Both the position numbers and the translations under genes were made by a program. From Rhodococcus sp. NBC_00297 (lineage in GTDB: Bacteria > Actinomycetota > Actinomycetes > Mycobacteriales > Mycobacteriaceae): DNA of 64,000 nt. Numbering within the stretch: the first letter of the stretch is position 1; each line of letters opens with the position of its first letter. The stretch is from contig NZ_CP108041.1 in assembly GCF_036173065.1 (NCBI RefSeq), positions 3,413,001 through 3,477,000 on the forward strand, in the 5' to 3' direction. The notes beneath the pieces were generated by a model that worked only from the letters and a program-made list of their open reading frames with translations, was not told the origin of the DNA and did no database searches. This document shows, in pieces, positions 7,788 through 15,804 of the stretch.

Positions 7788-9953
7788 ATGACCTCACTCG
7801 TCGTACTGGCCGACGACCTCTCGGGCGCCGCGGAGGTCGCCGGGGTGTTCCTCGACCGCACGTCCGATGTGTCTCTGACCCTTGATGCCGTGATCGGTTC
7901 CGCCACAGTGTCTGTCGTGGACCTCGATACCCGAGCGCTGGCGGCCGAGCATGCGCAATCGTTGGTGTCCTCTGCACTGCGTTCCGTACCCGCAGGCGCA
8001 CGCGTGCTCGCGAAGATCGACTCGCTTCTGCGCGGGAACGTCGCCGCCACGGTGCGCGCGTTGTCGGCCCGCGGGCCGGTGATAGTCGCCGGCGGCCTCC
8101 CGCTGCTGGACCGCGTCGTGCGCGGCGGCGTGCTCCACGTCGACGGTCGTCCGCTCGCCGATACCGATCTCTGGCATGCCGAATCCGAGGCGCCGCCGGA
8201 GTCGTTGCCGCTCATGCTCGATGCTCCGCTCGTCACCATCGACGCTCTCTCGGTCGCGACCGGGGTCGTCGTGTGCGACATCGAGTCCGACGCTGATCTC
8301 GACGCGGTGGTGGCGGCAGTGGCCGACCGCCCCGAGGTGACCCTGGTGGGCACCTCGGCGCTCGCCGCGGCTGTCGCCCGGGGTCTCGGTGGTACTGCGA
8401 CGCCTCACTCCGTCTCGCGTACAGGCGATCCCGTCCTCGTCGTCGTGGGCACCGCCTCCTCGGTCGCCGTCGAGCAGGTTCGTCGTCTCGCCGAGGACGG
8501 GGTGCGGCTGCTCACCGTGGACGCGGGTGACGTGCTTGCCGGCCTCGCCGACGCACGGGAGCTCTCCTCCGCCCTGCGTGACGGCTCGGTCGCGCTCACC
8601 GTGACCGGGTCCGTGGACGTCGCGCGTACCCGTGACCTGTCCGTCGCCCTGGCCGAGTACGTCCGCGCGGGCACCGACGGACTGTCGGTCGACCTCGCGC
8701 TCACCGGCGGTGAGACGGCACGGGCCGTCATCACCGCGCTCGGCATCGACACCCTGCGGCCGCTCGGGCACGTGCACTACGGCGCTGTCGTGTCCGTCGA
8801 CCCGCGGGGCCGACGCGTCGCCACGCGGCCGGGCAGTTTCGGAGACCGAGACAGCCTGTCCGCCATCCACTCCTACCTCACCGGCGGCTCGCCGGACACC
8901 ACGCTCCGACCGAAGGACACAGCCATGACATCGACCGATCTCTCGACCCTCGACCTGCCCGTCGTGGCCCTGACGATGGGCGACGGCGCGGGCATCGGCC
9001 CCGAGGTCATCGTCCCCGCCGTGCTCGACGCCAAGGTGGCGGGGTGGTGCAAGCCCGTCGTCATCGGTGACGCGGCGCGTCTGCGACTCGCGGCCGACGT
9101 GCTGGGTGTGCAGTGCGACATCGTCTCGATCGAGCGCATCGCTGATGCCGAGTTCACCAGCGGGCGCATCAACGTCATCGACCTCGGGTTGCTGCCCGCG
9201 GATCTGGCCTGGGGCGAGCTGTCCGCAGTGGCGGGACATGCTGCCTACGAATACATCCGTGTCGCAGCCGAACTGGCCGTCGCCGGTGACGTCCAGGCGA
9301 TTTGCACCGCGCCGCTCAACAAGGAGGCGCTGCACGCCGCCGGGCACATCTTCCCCGGTCACACCGAGCTGCTCGCGCACCTCACCGGTACCGAGGAGGT
9401 GTCGATGATGCTCTCGACGCCCAAGCTCAAGGTCATCCACGTGACCACCCACATCGGACTGCTCGACGCCGTCGCGAAGATCGAGCCGGGTCTCGTCGAG
9501 CGCACCGTCCGCCGTGGGTACGAGGCACTGGTGCGATCGGGGAACAGCAACCCGAAGATCGGCCTGTGCGGTATCAACCCGCATGCCGGCGAGAACGGCC
9601 TGTTCGGGTACGGCGAGGAGGATCAGAAGATCGTCCCGGCCGTCGAGAAGCTGCAGGCCGACGGAATCGACGCCGTCGGACCGCTGCCCGCCGACACCGC
9701 CTTCTTCCTCGCGGGTCGCGGTGACTACGACCTCATCGTCGCTATGTACCACGACCAGGGCCACGGACCGGTCAAGGTTCTCGGCATCGAGGCCGGCGTG
9801 AACATCACCGTGGGACTCCCCGTCATCCGTACCTCCGTGGATCACGGCACCGCGTTCGACATCGCGGGCAAGGGCATCGCCGAGGCCGGCAGCATGGTGG
9901 AAGCCCTGCGACAGGCCGCCGAACTGGCGACCAGCACCGCCGACGTCGGCTAG
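7788..9953 (+). CDS. Fused four-carbon acid-sugar kinase (DUF1537) and 4-phosphate dehydrogenase (PdxA2)
   Basis: One uninterrupted 721-aa frame joins two enzymes that are usually separate. Residues 1-379 match the DUF1537/OtnK kinase family: ADDLSGAAE near residue 8, KIDSLLRGN near 76 and a C-terminal nucleotide-binding TGGETARAVI. Residues 380-721 match PdxA2: MGDGAGIGPEV at about 397, TAPLNKE, and three presumptive metal-binding His in PGHTE, NPHAGENG and YHDQGHGP. In the established pathway for D-threonate or D-erythronate, the kinase makes the 4-phosphate and PdxA2 oxidises it, with decarboxylation to dihydroxyacetone phosphate. An in-frame ATG at 8925 is preceded by GAAGGA, so the second domain might also be made alone. 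The precise sugar acid is unknown. Confidence 0.9.
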   Translation: MTSLVVLADDLSGAAEVAGVFLDRTSDVSLTLDAVIGSATVSVVDLDTRALAAEHAQSLVSSALRSVPAGARVLAKIDSLLRGNVAATVRALSARGPVIVAGGLPLLDRVVRGGVLHVDGRPLADTDLWHAESEAPPESLPLMLDAPLVTIDALSVATGVVVCDIESDADLDAVVAAVADRPEVTLVGTSALAAAVARGLGGTATPHSVSRTGDPVLVVVGTASSVAVEQVRRLAEDGVRLLTVDAGDVLAGLADARELSSALRDGSVALTVTGSVDVARTRDLSVALAEYVRAGTDGLSVDLALTGGETARAVITALGIDTLRPLGHVHYGAVVSVDPRGRRVATRPGSFGDRDSLSAIHSYLTGGSPDTTLRPKDTAMTSTDLSTLDLPVVALTMGDGAGIGPEVIVPAVLDAKVAGWCKPVVIGDAARLRLAADVLGVQCDIVSIERIADAEFTSGRINVIDLGLLPADLAWGELSAVAGHAAYEYIRVAAELAVAGDVQAICTAPLNKEALHAAGHIFPGHTELLAHLTGTEEVSMMLSTPKLKVIHVTTHIGLLDAVAKIEPGLVERTVRRGYEALVRSGNSNPKIGLCGINPHAGENGLFGYGEEDQKIVPAVEKLQADGIDAVGPLPADTAFFLAGRGDYDLIVAMYHDQGHGPVKVLGIEAGVNITVGLPVIRTSVDHGTAFDIAGKGIAEAGSMVEALRQAAELATSTADVG

Positions 9954-9962
9954 GTTTCGGGT

Positions 9963-10730
9963 ATGGCGCTCAGGGAGTCACAGGCGCGGCGCGCGGAGAT
10001 CGTCCGCCTGGCCAAGACGAGTGGTCTGGCGAGTGTGGAGGACCTGTCCGTGCAGTTCGGCGTGACAGCCTCGACCATTCGTCGGGATCTGTCGCAGCTG
10101 ACCGCCGAGGGGCTTCTCGCGCGCACCTACGGTGGCGCGATCGCGCTCGACCCACACCCCGAGTCGTCGCTGCGACAGCGTGCGGTCGAGGGCTTCGACG
10201 CCAAGCGTTCGATCGCGAAGTGGGCTGCGGGAGAGGTGCGCCCGGGCGAGACGGTGCTTCTCGACGCCGGCACCACCGTCGGTGCCATGGGGGAGTACCT
10301 CCGTGACTCGACGGGCCTCACGGTCATCGCCGCGGGTCTCACTGCGCTCGAGGCGCTGGCGGATGCCGACGACGTCCGCGTCGAGTGCCTGGGCGGTACG
10401 TTGCGTCACCTGTCGCAGGGTTTCGTCGGGCCGCTCGCCGAGGCGTCGTTGGCACGGGTGTCCTTCGACCGCGCCTTCCTCGGTGCGGACGCGGTCACCG
10501 CCGACCGCGGCATCTGCGAGGCCGAGCTGGAGCAGACGCGGCTCAAGGAGTTGATGATCGAACGCGCCGGCACGGTCTACGTGCTCGCGCACGCGGCGAA
10601 GCTGGGGCAGCGCCCGTTCCACGCCTGGGCACCCCTCCCCGAGGGCGTCACCCTGGTGACGGATGCCGGCGCGACCGAGGAACAGGTGCAGCCCTTCCGC
10701 GACGCCGGGGTCACGATCGTCGTGGTCTGA
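9963..10730 (+). CDS. DeoR-family transcriptional regulator
   Basis: Sugar-phosphate-responsive regulator; 255 aa. The N-terminal winged helix-turn-helix spans about residues 6-58 (LASVEDLSVQFGVTASTIRR, then DLSQLTAEGLLARTYGGA), followed by the DeoR C-terminal sensor domain with GETVLLDAGTT near residue 95 and DRAFLGADAV. It follows the fusion gene by 9 bases, so it is probably the last gene of that transcript. DeoR proteins typically repress sugar-catabolic operons and release DNA on binding a phosphorylated intermediate. The two matching inverted repeats at 4125 and 7719 are the natural candidates for its sites. Confidence 0.92.
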   Translation: MALRESQARRAEIVRLAKTSGLASVEDLSVQFGVTASTIRRDLSQLTAEGLLARTYGGAIALDPHPESSLRQRAVEGFDAKRSIAKWAAGEVRPGETVLLDAGTTVGAMGEYLRDSTGLTVIAAGLTALEALADADDVRVECLGGTLRHLSQGFVGPLAEASLARVSFDRAFLGADAVTADRGICEAELEQTRLKELMIERAGTVYVLAHAAKLGQRPFHAWAPLPEGVTLVTDAGATEEQVQPFRDAGVTIVVV

Positions 10731-10780
10731 GCGGTGGAGTTTCTGCTCCTCTCGGCGCCCTGTCGCGCGGGATCCCGCCG

Positions 10781-10820
10781 GTAGGTGGCGTGAGCGGAGC
10801 GAAAACGCCAGGCGACCTAC
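10781..10820. terminator. Possible bidirectional terminator hairpin
   Basis: Imperfect inverted repeat between the convergent genes ending at 10730 (plus) and 10817 (minus). GTAGGTGGCGT at 10781 pairs with ACGCC (10805) and ACCTAC (10815-10820), with an internal bulge. There is no clear T-run, and it overlaps the last codons of the LuxR-type gene. Confidence 0.35.
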
Positions 10821-11074
10821 AGCTCGTCCAACCCCACGTGACCGTCCTGCAGTGCTCGGGCGACCAGCGAGGCCTTGGACCCGGCGGAGCGGCCTACCGC
10901 CTCGTACTTCTCGCGAATGCGCGCGATGTGGGTGTTGACCGTGGCGGGGGAGATGAAGAGCGACCGTGCGACGGTGCCCTTCGAGTCGCTGATGATCCAC
11001 GCCCGCAGGACCTCCACCTCCCGCACGCTGAGGGCCGGTCTCACGATGTCGTCGTCGGTCATCATTGCCTGCAT
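10817..11074 (-). CDS. Minimal LuxR-type (GerE) HTH regulator
   Basis: An 85-aa protein that is almost entirely a LuxR/GerE helix-turn-helix. LSVREVEVLRAW lies near residue 15 and the recognition region is FISPATVNTHIARIREKYEA. There is no receiver or ligand-binding domain. A longer in-frame reading exists upstream, but the start at 11074 has an AGGGGGA ribosome-binding site about 9 bases before it, and the upstream residues look non-coding. Signals and targets are unknown. It is convergent with the DeoR gene and lies ahead of the hydrolase gene at 11280. Confidence 0.75.
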   Translation of the reverse strand: MQAMMTDDDIVRPALSVREVEVLRAWIISDSKGTVARSLFISPATVNTHIARIREKYEAVGRSAGSKASLVARALQDGHVGLDEL

Positions 11075-11279
11075 CTGTATCGGTCCCCCTGCTCGGCGCA
11101 GCAGCGCTGCGCTGCTGTTCTGGGAGGACCGTACGTTTTGTTCCGGGCAGCTCGGTAGCCACGACTTCGGGGGACCCCGACGTCGGGGGCATGCTTCGCA
11201 GAGCTCACCATCTGCGGACTGTGACCGGTCCATGCAATCAGACGACGGGCATCTCCACTGTCCGTCGCGCAGACGACAG

Positions 11280-12089
11280 TCAGTACCCGATGCCGCGCAG
11301 GAAGGTCAGCACGGCCTCGTTCACCTCACGTGGACGGTCCATGTTCGCGGCGTGGCCGCTGTCGATCAGCGCGACCTGACCCTGCGCGGTGTCGCGCGCG
11401 GTGACCACTGCGTGATCCGAGGGCCAGAACTGACTGTTCCGTCCCGCGATCATGAGGATCGGTACGTCCGCGGCCCGGATGTCCGCGCGCCAGTCCTGGC
11501 GGGCGTGGTCGTCGAGAAGTGCTCTCATGGGCGGTGTCTCGGACGACACCATTCTGGGCATCGACCGCAGGCGCAGAATCAGTTTCGCGACGGGGAGGAG
11601 CGAGGCGAATGTCGAGGGTCCGTGTCCCGTGGCGGGAATGCCCTTCGCGAAGAACCCGTCGACGGTGGCGTCGGTCAGACCGTAGAAGCCGTGCGGCCAC
11701 GAGGCGTCGTTGATCATCTTCGGCGTCTGATCGACCGAGACGACACCGCGGACCCTCGACGTCCCGGTCGTACGGATGTAGGACCAGACGGTGCTCGCGC
11801 CCATGGAGCCACCCATCAGCACGGCAGTCTCGACGCCCACCGCGGTGAGGAAGTTGTCGAGGTCCCGGCCGTGCCGCGCCATGGTGGCGCCGTGATCGGG
11901 TGCCTCGGAGTCGCCGTGGCCGCGCCGGTCGAGCGCGAGCACGCGATACCCGGCCCGCACGAGCGCATCCTGTTGGAACACCCACGTGGTCGCCGGAGCG
12001 CCGAACCCGGCCACCAGGACGACGACGGGACCGCTGCCCTCGTCGAGGTAGCTCAGGGTCACGTCGTCGTCCGTCACGAAGGTGTGCAT
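11280..12089 (-). CDS. Alpha/beta-hydrolase fold protein
   Basis: A 269-aa hydrolase of the alpha/beta superfamily. The oxyanion region follows VVLVAGFGAPATTW; the nucleophile elbow is GGSMG, the acid is in MIAGRNSQFWPSDH and the catalytic His is in LIDSGHAANMDRP. It starts at the ATG at 12089, five bases after the GntP-type permease stop, and is the last gene of the 17076-to-11280 operon. Members include lactonases, esterases and haloperoxidase-like enzymes, so a lactonase acting on a sugar-acid lactone would fit the operon, but sequence alone does not show this. Confidence 0.85.
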   Translation of the reverse strand: MHTFVTDDDVTLSYLDEGSGPVVVLVAGFGAPATTWVFQQDALVRAGYRVLALDRRGHGDSEAPDHGATMARHGRDLDNFLTAVGVETAVLMGGSMGASTVWSYIRTTGTSRVRGVVSVDQTPKMINDASWPHGFYGLTDATVDGFFAKGIPATGHGPSTFASLLPVAKLILRLRSMPRMVSSETPPMRALLDDHARQDWRADIRAADVPILMIAGRNSQFWPSDHAVVTARDTAQGQVALIDSGHAANMDRPREVNEAVLTFLRGIGY

Positions 12090-12094
12090 GATCG

Positions 12095-13534
12095 TCAGCT
12101 TACGATCGCGAACAACACCCCTGCCACGGCGAAGCTGACGACCGACAGCACGGTCTCCAACACGGTCCACGTCTGCAGCGTCTGCTTGACGGTGAGGTTG
12201 AAGAACTTGGCGATGATCCAGAACCCGCCGTCGTTGACGTGGCTCAGGATGATGGAGCCGGCAGCGATGGCCATGGCGATGAGCGCGACCGACATCTGCG
12301 AGTAGTCCTGCGCCGCGACGAGCGGTCCGACGATGCCACCGGTCGTGACGATGGCGACGGTGGCCGACCCCTGCGCGATGCGCAAAGCGCAACTGATGAT
12401 GTAGGCGAGCACGATGATCGGCAGTCCCGCCGCGGACATGGTGTCCGCGAGTGCGGTGCCGATGCCGGTGGCCGAGATGACCTTGCCGAAGAACGCGCCG
12501 GCCCCGACGACGAGGAGCAGCATGCCGACCGGGCGGAGCGATTCGCCGGTGAGAGTGGACAACTCCTGCACCGTCGAACCGCGGCGGATGCCCAGGACGT
12601 AGAACGCGATGAGCACCGCGATGAGCAGAGCGACCGCGGGGGTGCCGAAGAACGTGAGGACCTGGAGCAGGTTGCCCTCGTCGAGCAGAATGGTGCCGAA
12701 CGTGGCGCCGAGGATGAGCACCAGGGGCACCGCGATGATGGCGCCGATGGTCGCGACGGACGGGGGAGTGGTGACCACGGGACGCTTCGTCTCGACGGCG
12801 GTGCCACCCGACGTGTGCGGTCCGTCGTCGTCGGCATCGTTGACGAAGTCCTCGGGCACCTCGACGATGATGCGCTTGCCGATGTAGCTGCCCCACACGA
12901 GACCTGCCGCGATGAAACCGGGGATGCCGCAGATGAAGCCCATGAGAATCAGCCAGCCCAGGTTGACCTCGAGCAGGCCGCCCAGAGCGACGGGGCCGGG
13001 GTGCGGAGGCAGGAACGCGTGCGTCATCGACAGGCCCGCGAGCATCGGAAGTGCATACAACACCAACGACTTTCCGCCTTGTCGCGCCGCGACGTAGACG
13101 AGCGGGGCGAGAACGAAGATGCCGATGTCGAAGAAGACGGGGATGCCGAAGATGAGGCCGAGCAGACCCATCGCGATGGGTGCGCCGCGATCACCGAAGA
13201 CGCCGAGGAGCTTGGCGGTGAGTGCCTGCGCACCACCGGACCTCTCGAGGATGGCGCCGAGAACGGTGCCCAGTCCGATGATGACGGCGATGTGGCCGAG
13301 GATGCCGCCGAAGCCCGTCTCGAGAATCGAGTCGCCGCTCTTGATGGCGGTACCCACGATCTGCGACACCGGGAGTCCAGCTGCGACCGCGAGTCCCAGG
13401 CCGACGATGAGGAGGGCGATGAACGGTTCGAGCTTGACCTTGATGATGACGACGAGCAGGACCGCGATCGCGATACCGCACAGAACGAGGAGTCCGGGAG
13501 TGGACGTCCTCAACCAGTCGACGACGGAACCCAT
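12095..13534 (-). CDS. GntP-family sugar-acid permease
   Basis: Integral membrane transporter of the gluconate:H+ symporter (GntP) family; 479 aa with about 12-14 hydrophobic segments. The start at 13534 follows an AAAGG ribosome-binding site and gives a typical N-terminus running into LLVLCGIAIAVLLVVIIKVK. Family signatures are visible around THAFLPPHPGPVALGGLL and the C-terminal ILSHVNDGGFWIIAKFFNL. GntP members carry gluconate, ketodeoxygluconate, D-serine and related hydroxy acids. Here it is in one operon with an aldolase, a D-aminoacylase and a PLP ammonia-lyase, consistent with importing the pathway's sugar-acid substrate. Confidence 0.92.
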   Translation of the reverse strand: MGSVVDWLRTSTPGLLVLCGIAIAVLLVVIIKVKLEPFIALLIVGLGLAVAAGLPVSQIVGTAIKSGDSILETGFGGILGHIAVIIGLGTVLGAILERSGGAQALTAKLLGVFGDRGAPIAMGLLGLIFGIPVFFDIGIFVLAPLVYVAARQGGKSLVLYALPMLAGLSMTHAFLPPHPGPVALGGLLEVNLGWLILMGFICGIPGFIAAGLVWGSYIGKRIIVEVPEDFVNDADDDGPHTSGGTAVETKRPVVTTPPSVATIGAIIAVPLVLILGATFGTILLDEGNLLQVLTFFGTPAVALLIAVLIAFYVLGIRRGSTVQELSTLTGESLRPVGMLLLVVGAGAFFGKVISATGIGTALADTMSAAGLPIIVLAYIISCALRIAQGSATVAIVTTGGIVGPLVAAQDYSQMSVALIAMAIAAGSIILSHVNDGGFWIIAKFFNLTVKQTLQTWTVLETVLSVVSFAVAGVLFAIVS

Positions 13535-13562
13535 GAGGTTGCCTTTCGAAGTATGTGGAGAG

Positions 13563-14195
13563 TCAGCGGGAGAGTGAGTGGACGAACGAGGTGGCGCGGG
13601 CGGTGATGTCGTCCCAGAGTCCCGCCGCGACCGCGGCCGGTGGAACGACGTCGGTGCCCGCGGTGACGGCGACGGCGCCGCGGGCGAGGTAGTCGGCGGC
13701 ATTGTCGGCATTGACGCCGCCGGACGGAACGAGGGGGACGTCGGGGAACGGTCCGCGAAGATCACCGAAGTAGCTGGGGCCGAACAGCTTCGCGGGGAAC
13801 ACCTTCACCGCGGCAGCACCCAGATCGAGCGCCGCCATGATCTCGGTGGGCGTGAGCGCGCCCATCATGACGGGCACGTCCCGTTCGTGCGCCACCGCGG
13901 CGACGTCGGGACGCAGTCCGGGAGTGACGAGGAAGCGTGCACCCGCGTCGATGGCGGCGCGCGCCTGATCACCCGTCATCACGGTGCCCGCACCCATCAC
14001 GGCACCGGACGACGACGCGGCGCGCAGGCAGTCCAGCACGTTCGGTGTGGTGAAGGTCAGCTCGACGGCGCGCAGTCCGCCGGCGACGAGGGCGTCGGCC
14101 AACGCGGCGGGGTCGGGAATGGACGGGGCGCGGACCACCACCAGCGCGCGGTCCTCGAGAATCGTCGCAAGTGCATCATCGAAACGGGTCGTCAT
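13563..14195 (-). CDS. eda: 2-keto-3-deoxy-6-phosphogluconate (KDPG) aldolase
   Basis: Class I aldolase of the KDPG/KHG family, 210 aa, splitting KDPG into pyruvate and glyceraldehyde 3-phosphate. Glu45 in VELTFTTPN and the Schiff-base Lys131 in VKVFPAK are present. The phosphate-binding PSGGV and the C-terminal AGTDVVPP also match the family. The ATG at 14195 overlaps the D-aminoacylase stop (ATGA). A KDG-type kinase that would make its substrate is encoded divergently at 17204. The family also includes 4-hydroxy-2-oxoglutarate and galactonate-type aldolases. Confidence 0.92.
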   Translation of the reverse strand: MTTRFDDALATILEDRALVVVRAPSIPDPAALADALVAGGLRAVELTFTTPNVLDCLRAASSSGAVMGAGTVMTGDQARAAIDAGARFLVTPGLRPDVAAVAHERDVPVMMGALTPTEIMAALDLGAAAVKVFPAKLFGPSYFGDLRGPFPDVPLVPSGGVNADNAADYLARGAVAVTAGTDVVPPAAVAAGLWDDITARATSFVHSLSR

Positions 14196-15802
14196 GAGGT
14201 TCTTCCGTGAGAGGTGCGGCGGAGGGAGCGGCCGGCGAGTGTTCCGGTGGGGACGCCGTCGCGCACGGCAAAGGAGCCGTTGACGAGAACGTGCGCGATC
14301 CCGACGGCCTGCTGCTTGGGGTGGTCGAAGGTGGCGGTGTCCCGGACGGTGGCCGGATCGAAGACCACGAGATCCGCCGCGTGGCCCTCGCGGACGAGGC
14401 CACGGTCGACGAGACCGAGTCGTGCACCGGGCCGTCCCGTGAGGTGATGGACGCAGTCCTCCAGAGACATCAGGCCCTCGTCCCGCACGTAATGGCCGAG
14501 GTAGCGCGGGAACGTGCCCCAGGCCCGCGGGTGCGGACGCTCGCCCACCAGGATCGCGTCGCTGCCGCCCATGTGATGGGGATGCACCATGATGGCGCGC
14601 ACGTTCTCCTCGTGCCCGACGTGCTGCAGGATGGTGGTGCTCAACGCATCCCGCTGGAGCACGTCGAAGAACACGTCGACGGGAGCGCGGTCCTCCTCGG
14701 TCGCGATCTCGAGGACGGTCTTCCCGACGTAGGGGTCGAGATCCGCGTTCGCGACGCCGCTGAGCTGGATCGTCTCCCATTCCACGGTGACGCCGTGGCA
14801 TCCGTCCGAGCCGTAGCGATTCACGTCGTCGGTGATGCGGCGCCGCACGTCTGGATCGTCGAGACGGCCCAGCGCCGCGTCGGGTCCGCCGGACATCGCC
14901 CAGCTGGGCAGCAGCGCGGACAGGGTGGTGGCGCCGGGCAGGTAGGGATAGGTGTCGAGCGTGATGTCGCACCCGTCGTCGATCGCGGCGTCGACCATGT
15001 CGAGGAACTCGCCGGCACGGCCCTTGTTCTCGCCGAAGTTCATGGTGGCGTGGGTCAGGTGCAGAGCGCAGCCGGTCTCACGGGAGAGGTCGATCATCTC
15101 CCGATACGCGCCGAGAGCGTTCTTGCCGTAGGAGCGAGTGTGCGGAGCGTAGAAGCCGCCGAACTCGGCGACGACCTCGCACAGCGCACGCAGTTCGCCC
15201 GTGTCGGCGTACATCCCGGGCGTGTAGGTCAGTCCGCTCGACATGCCGACGGCGCCCTCGGACATGCCTTGTGCCAACAGCTCTCGCATGTGCTCGATCT
15301 CGGCAGCGGTGGCGGGACGCTGATCCGGTCCGACGGCCAGATAGCGCAACGTTCCCTGCGGCACCAGGTACGCGGCGTTGGGGGTGATGCCCCGGTCGAG
15401 CCGGTCCAGATACTCGGCGACCGAGCGCCACGTGATGTCGAGATCGGTGGGATTGCCGTTCCATCCGGAGATCTGACGGCGGATGACCGCGAGCGTCTCG
15501 TCGGTGACGGGTGCGTAGGAGAGCCCGTCCTGACCCAGCACCTCGGTGGTGACGCCCTGGGTGATCTTCGGAACGTGTCCGGGCGCGGTCAGCAGTCCGA
15601 GGTCGGAGTGGGCGTGCATGTCGATGAAACCCGGTGCGACGACGTGGCCCCGAGGCACGTCGACGACGATCCGCGCGTCGGCGACGGTGCCCGGTGCCGC
15701 GACCCGCGTGATGCGTCCGTCGTCGACGAGAACGTCGGCGCGGACTCGGTCGGACCCGGTGCCGTCGACGACGTCACCGCCGCGAATGAGGATGTCCGCC
15801 AT
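14192..15802 (-). CDS. N-acyl-D-amino-acid deacylase family amidohydrolase (D-aminoacylase)
   Basis: Metal-dependent amidohydrolase, 536 aa, predicted to remove an N-acyl group from a D-configured amino acid or amino sugar acid. The HxH motif is in FIDMHAHSDLG (about residues 63-73), a His is in LHLTHATMNF and the conserved Asp is in GGSDAI. Where many D-aminoacylases have a metal-binding Cys in GNCG, this protein has GQDG, so it belongs to a different subgroup and its substrate may differ. The start at 15802 lies two bases after the stop of the upstream PLP-enzyme gene. Context suggests deacylation of an N-acetylated 2-amino sugar acid. Confidence 0.85.
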   Translation of the reverse strand: MADILIRGGDVVDGTGSDRVRADVLVDDGRITRVAAPGTVADARIVVDVPRGHVVAPGFIDMHAHSDLGLLTAPGHVPKITQGVTTEVLGQDGLSYAPVTDETLAVIRRQISGWNGNPTDLDITWRSVAEYLDRLDRGITPNAAYLVPQGTLRYLAVGPDQRPATAAEIEHMRELLAQGMSEGAVGMSSGLTYTPGMYADTGELRALCEVVAEFGGFYAPHTRSYGKNALGAYREMIDLSRETGCALHLTHATMNFGENKGRAGEFLDMVDAAIDDGCDITLDTYPYLPGATTLSALLPSWAMSGGPDAALGRLDDPDVRRRITDDVNRYGSDGCHGVTVEWETIQLSGVANADLDPYVGKTVLEIATEEDRAPVDVFFDVLQRDALSTTILQHVGHEENVRAIMVHPHHMGGSDAILVGERPHPRAWGTFPRYLGHYVRDEGLMSLEDCVHHLTGRPGARLGLVDRGLVREGHAADLVVFDPATVRDTATFDHPKQQAVGIAHVLVNGSFAVRDGVPTGTLAGRSLRRTSHGRTS

Positions 15803-15804
15803 GA

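Noticed and set aside
7794-9845. A 683-codon minus-strand frame across the kinase/dehydrogenase fusion
   Set aside because: Shadow of the plus-strand gene, whose kinase and PdxA motifs are conserved.
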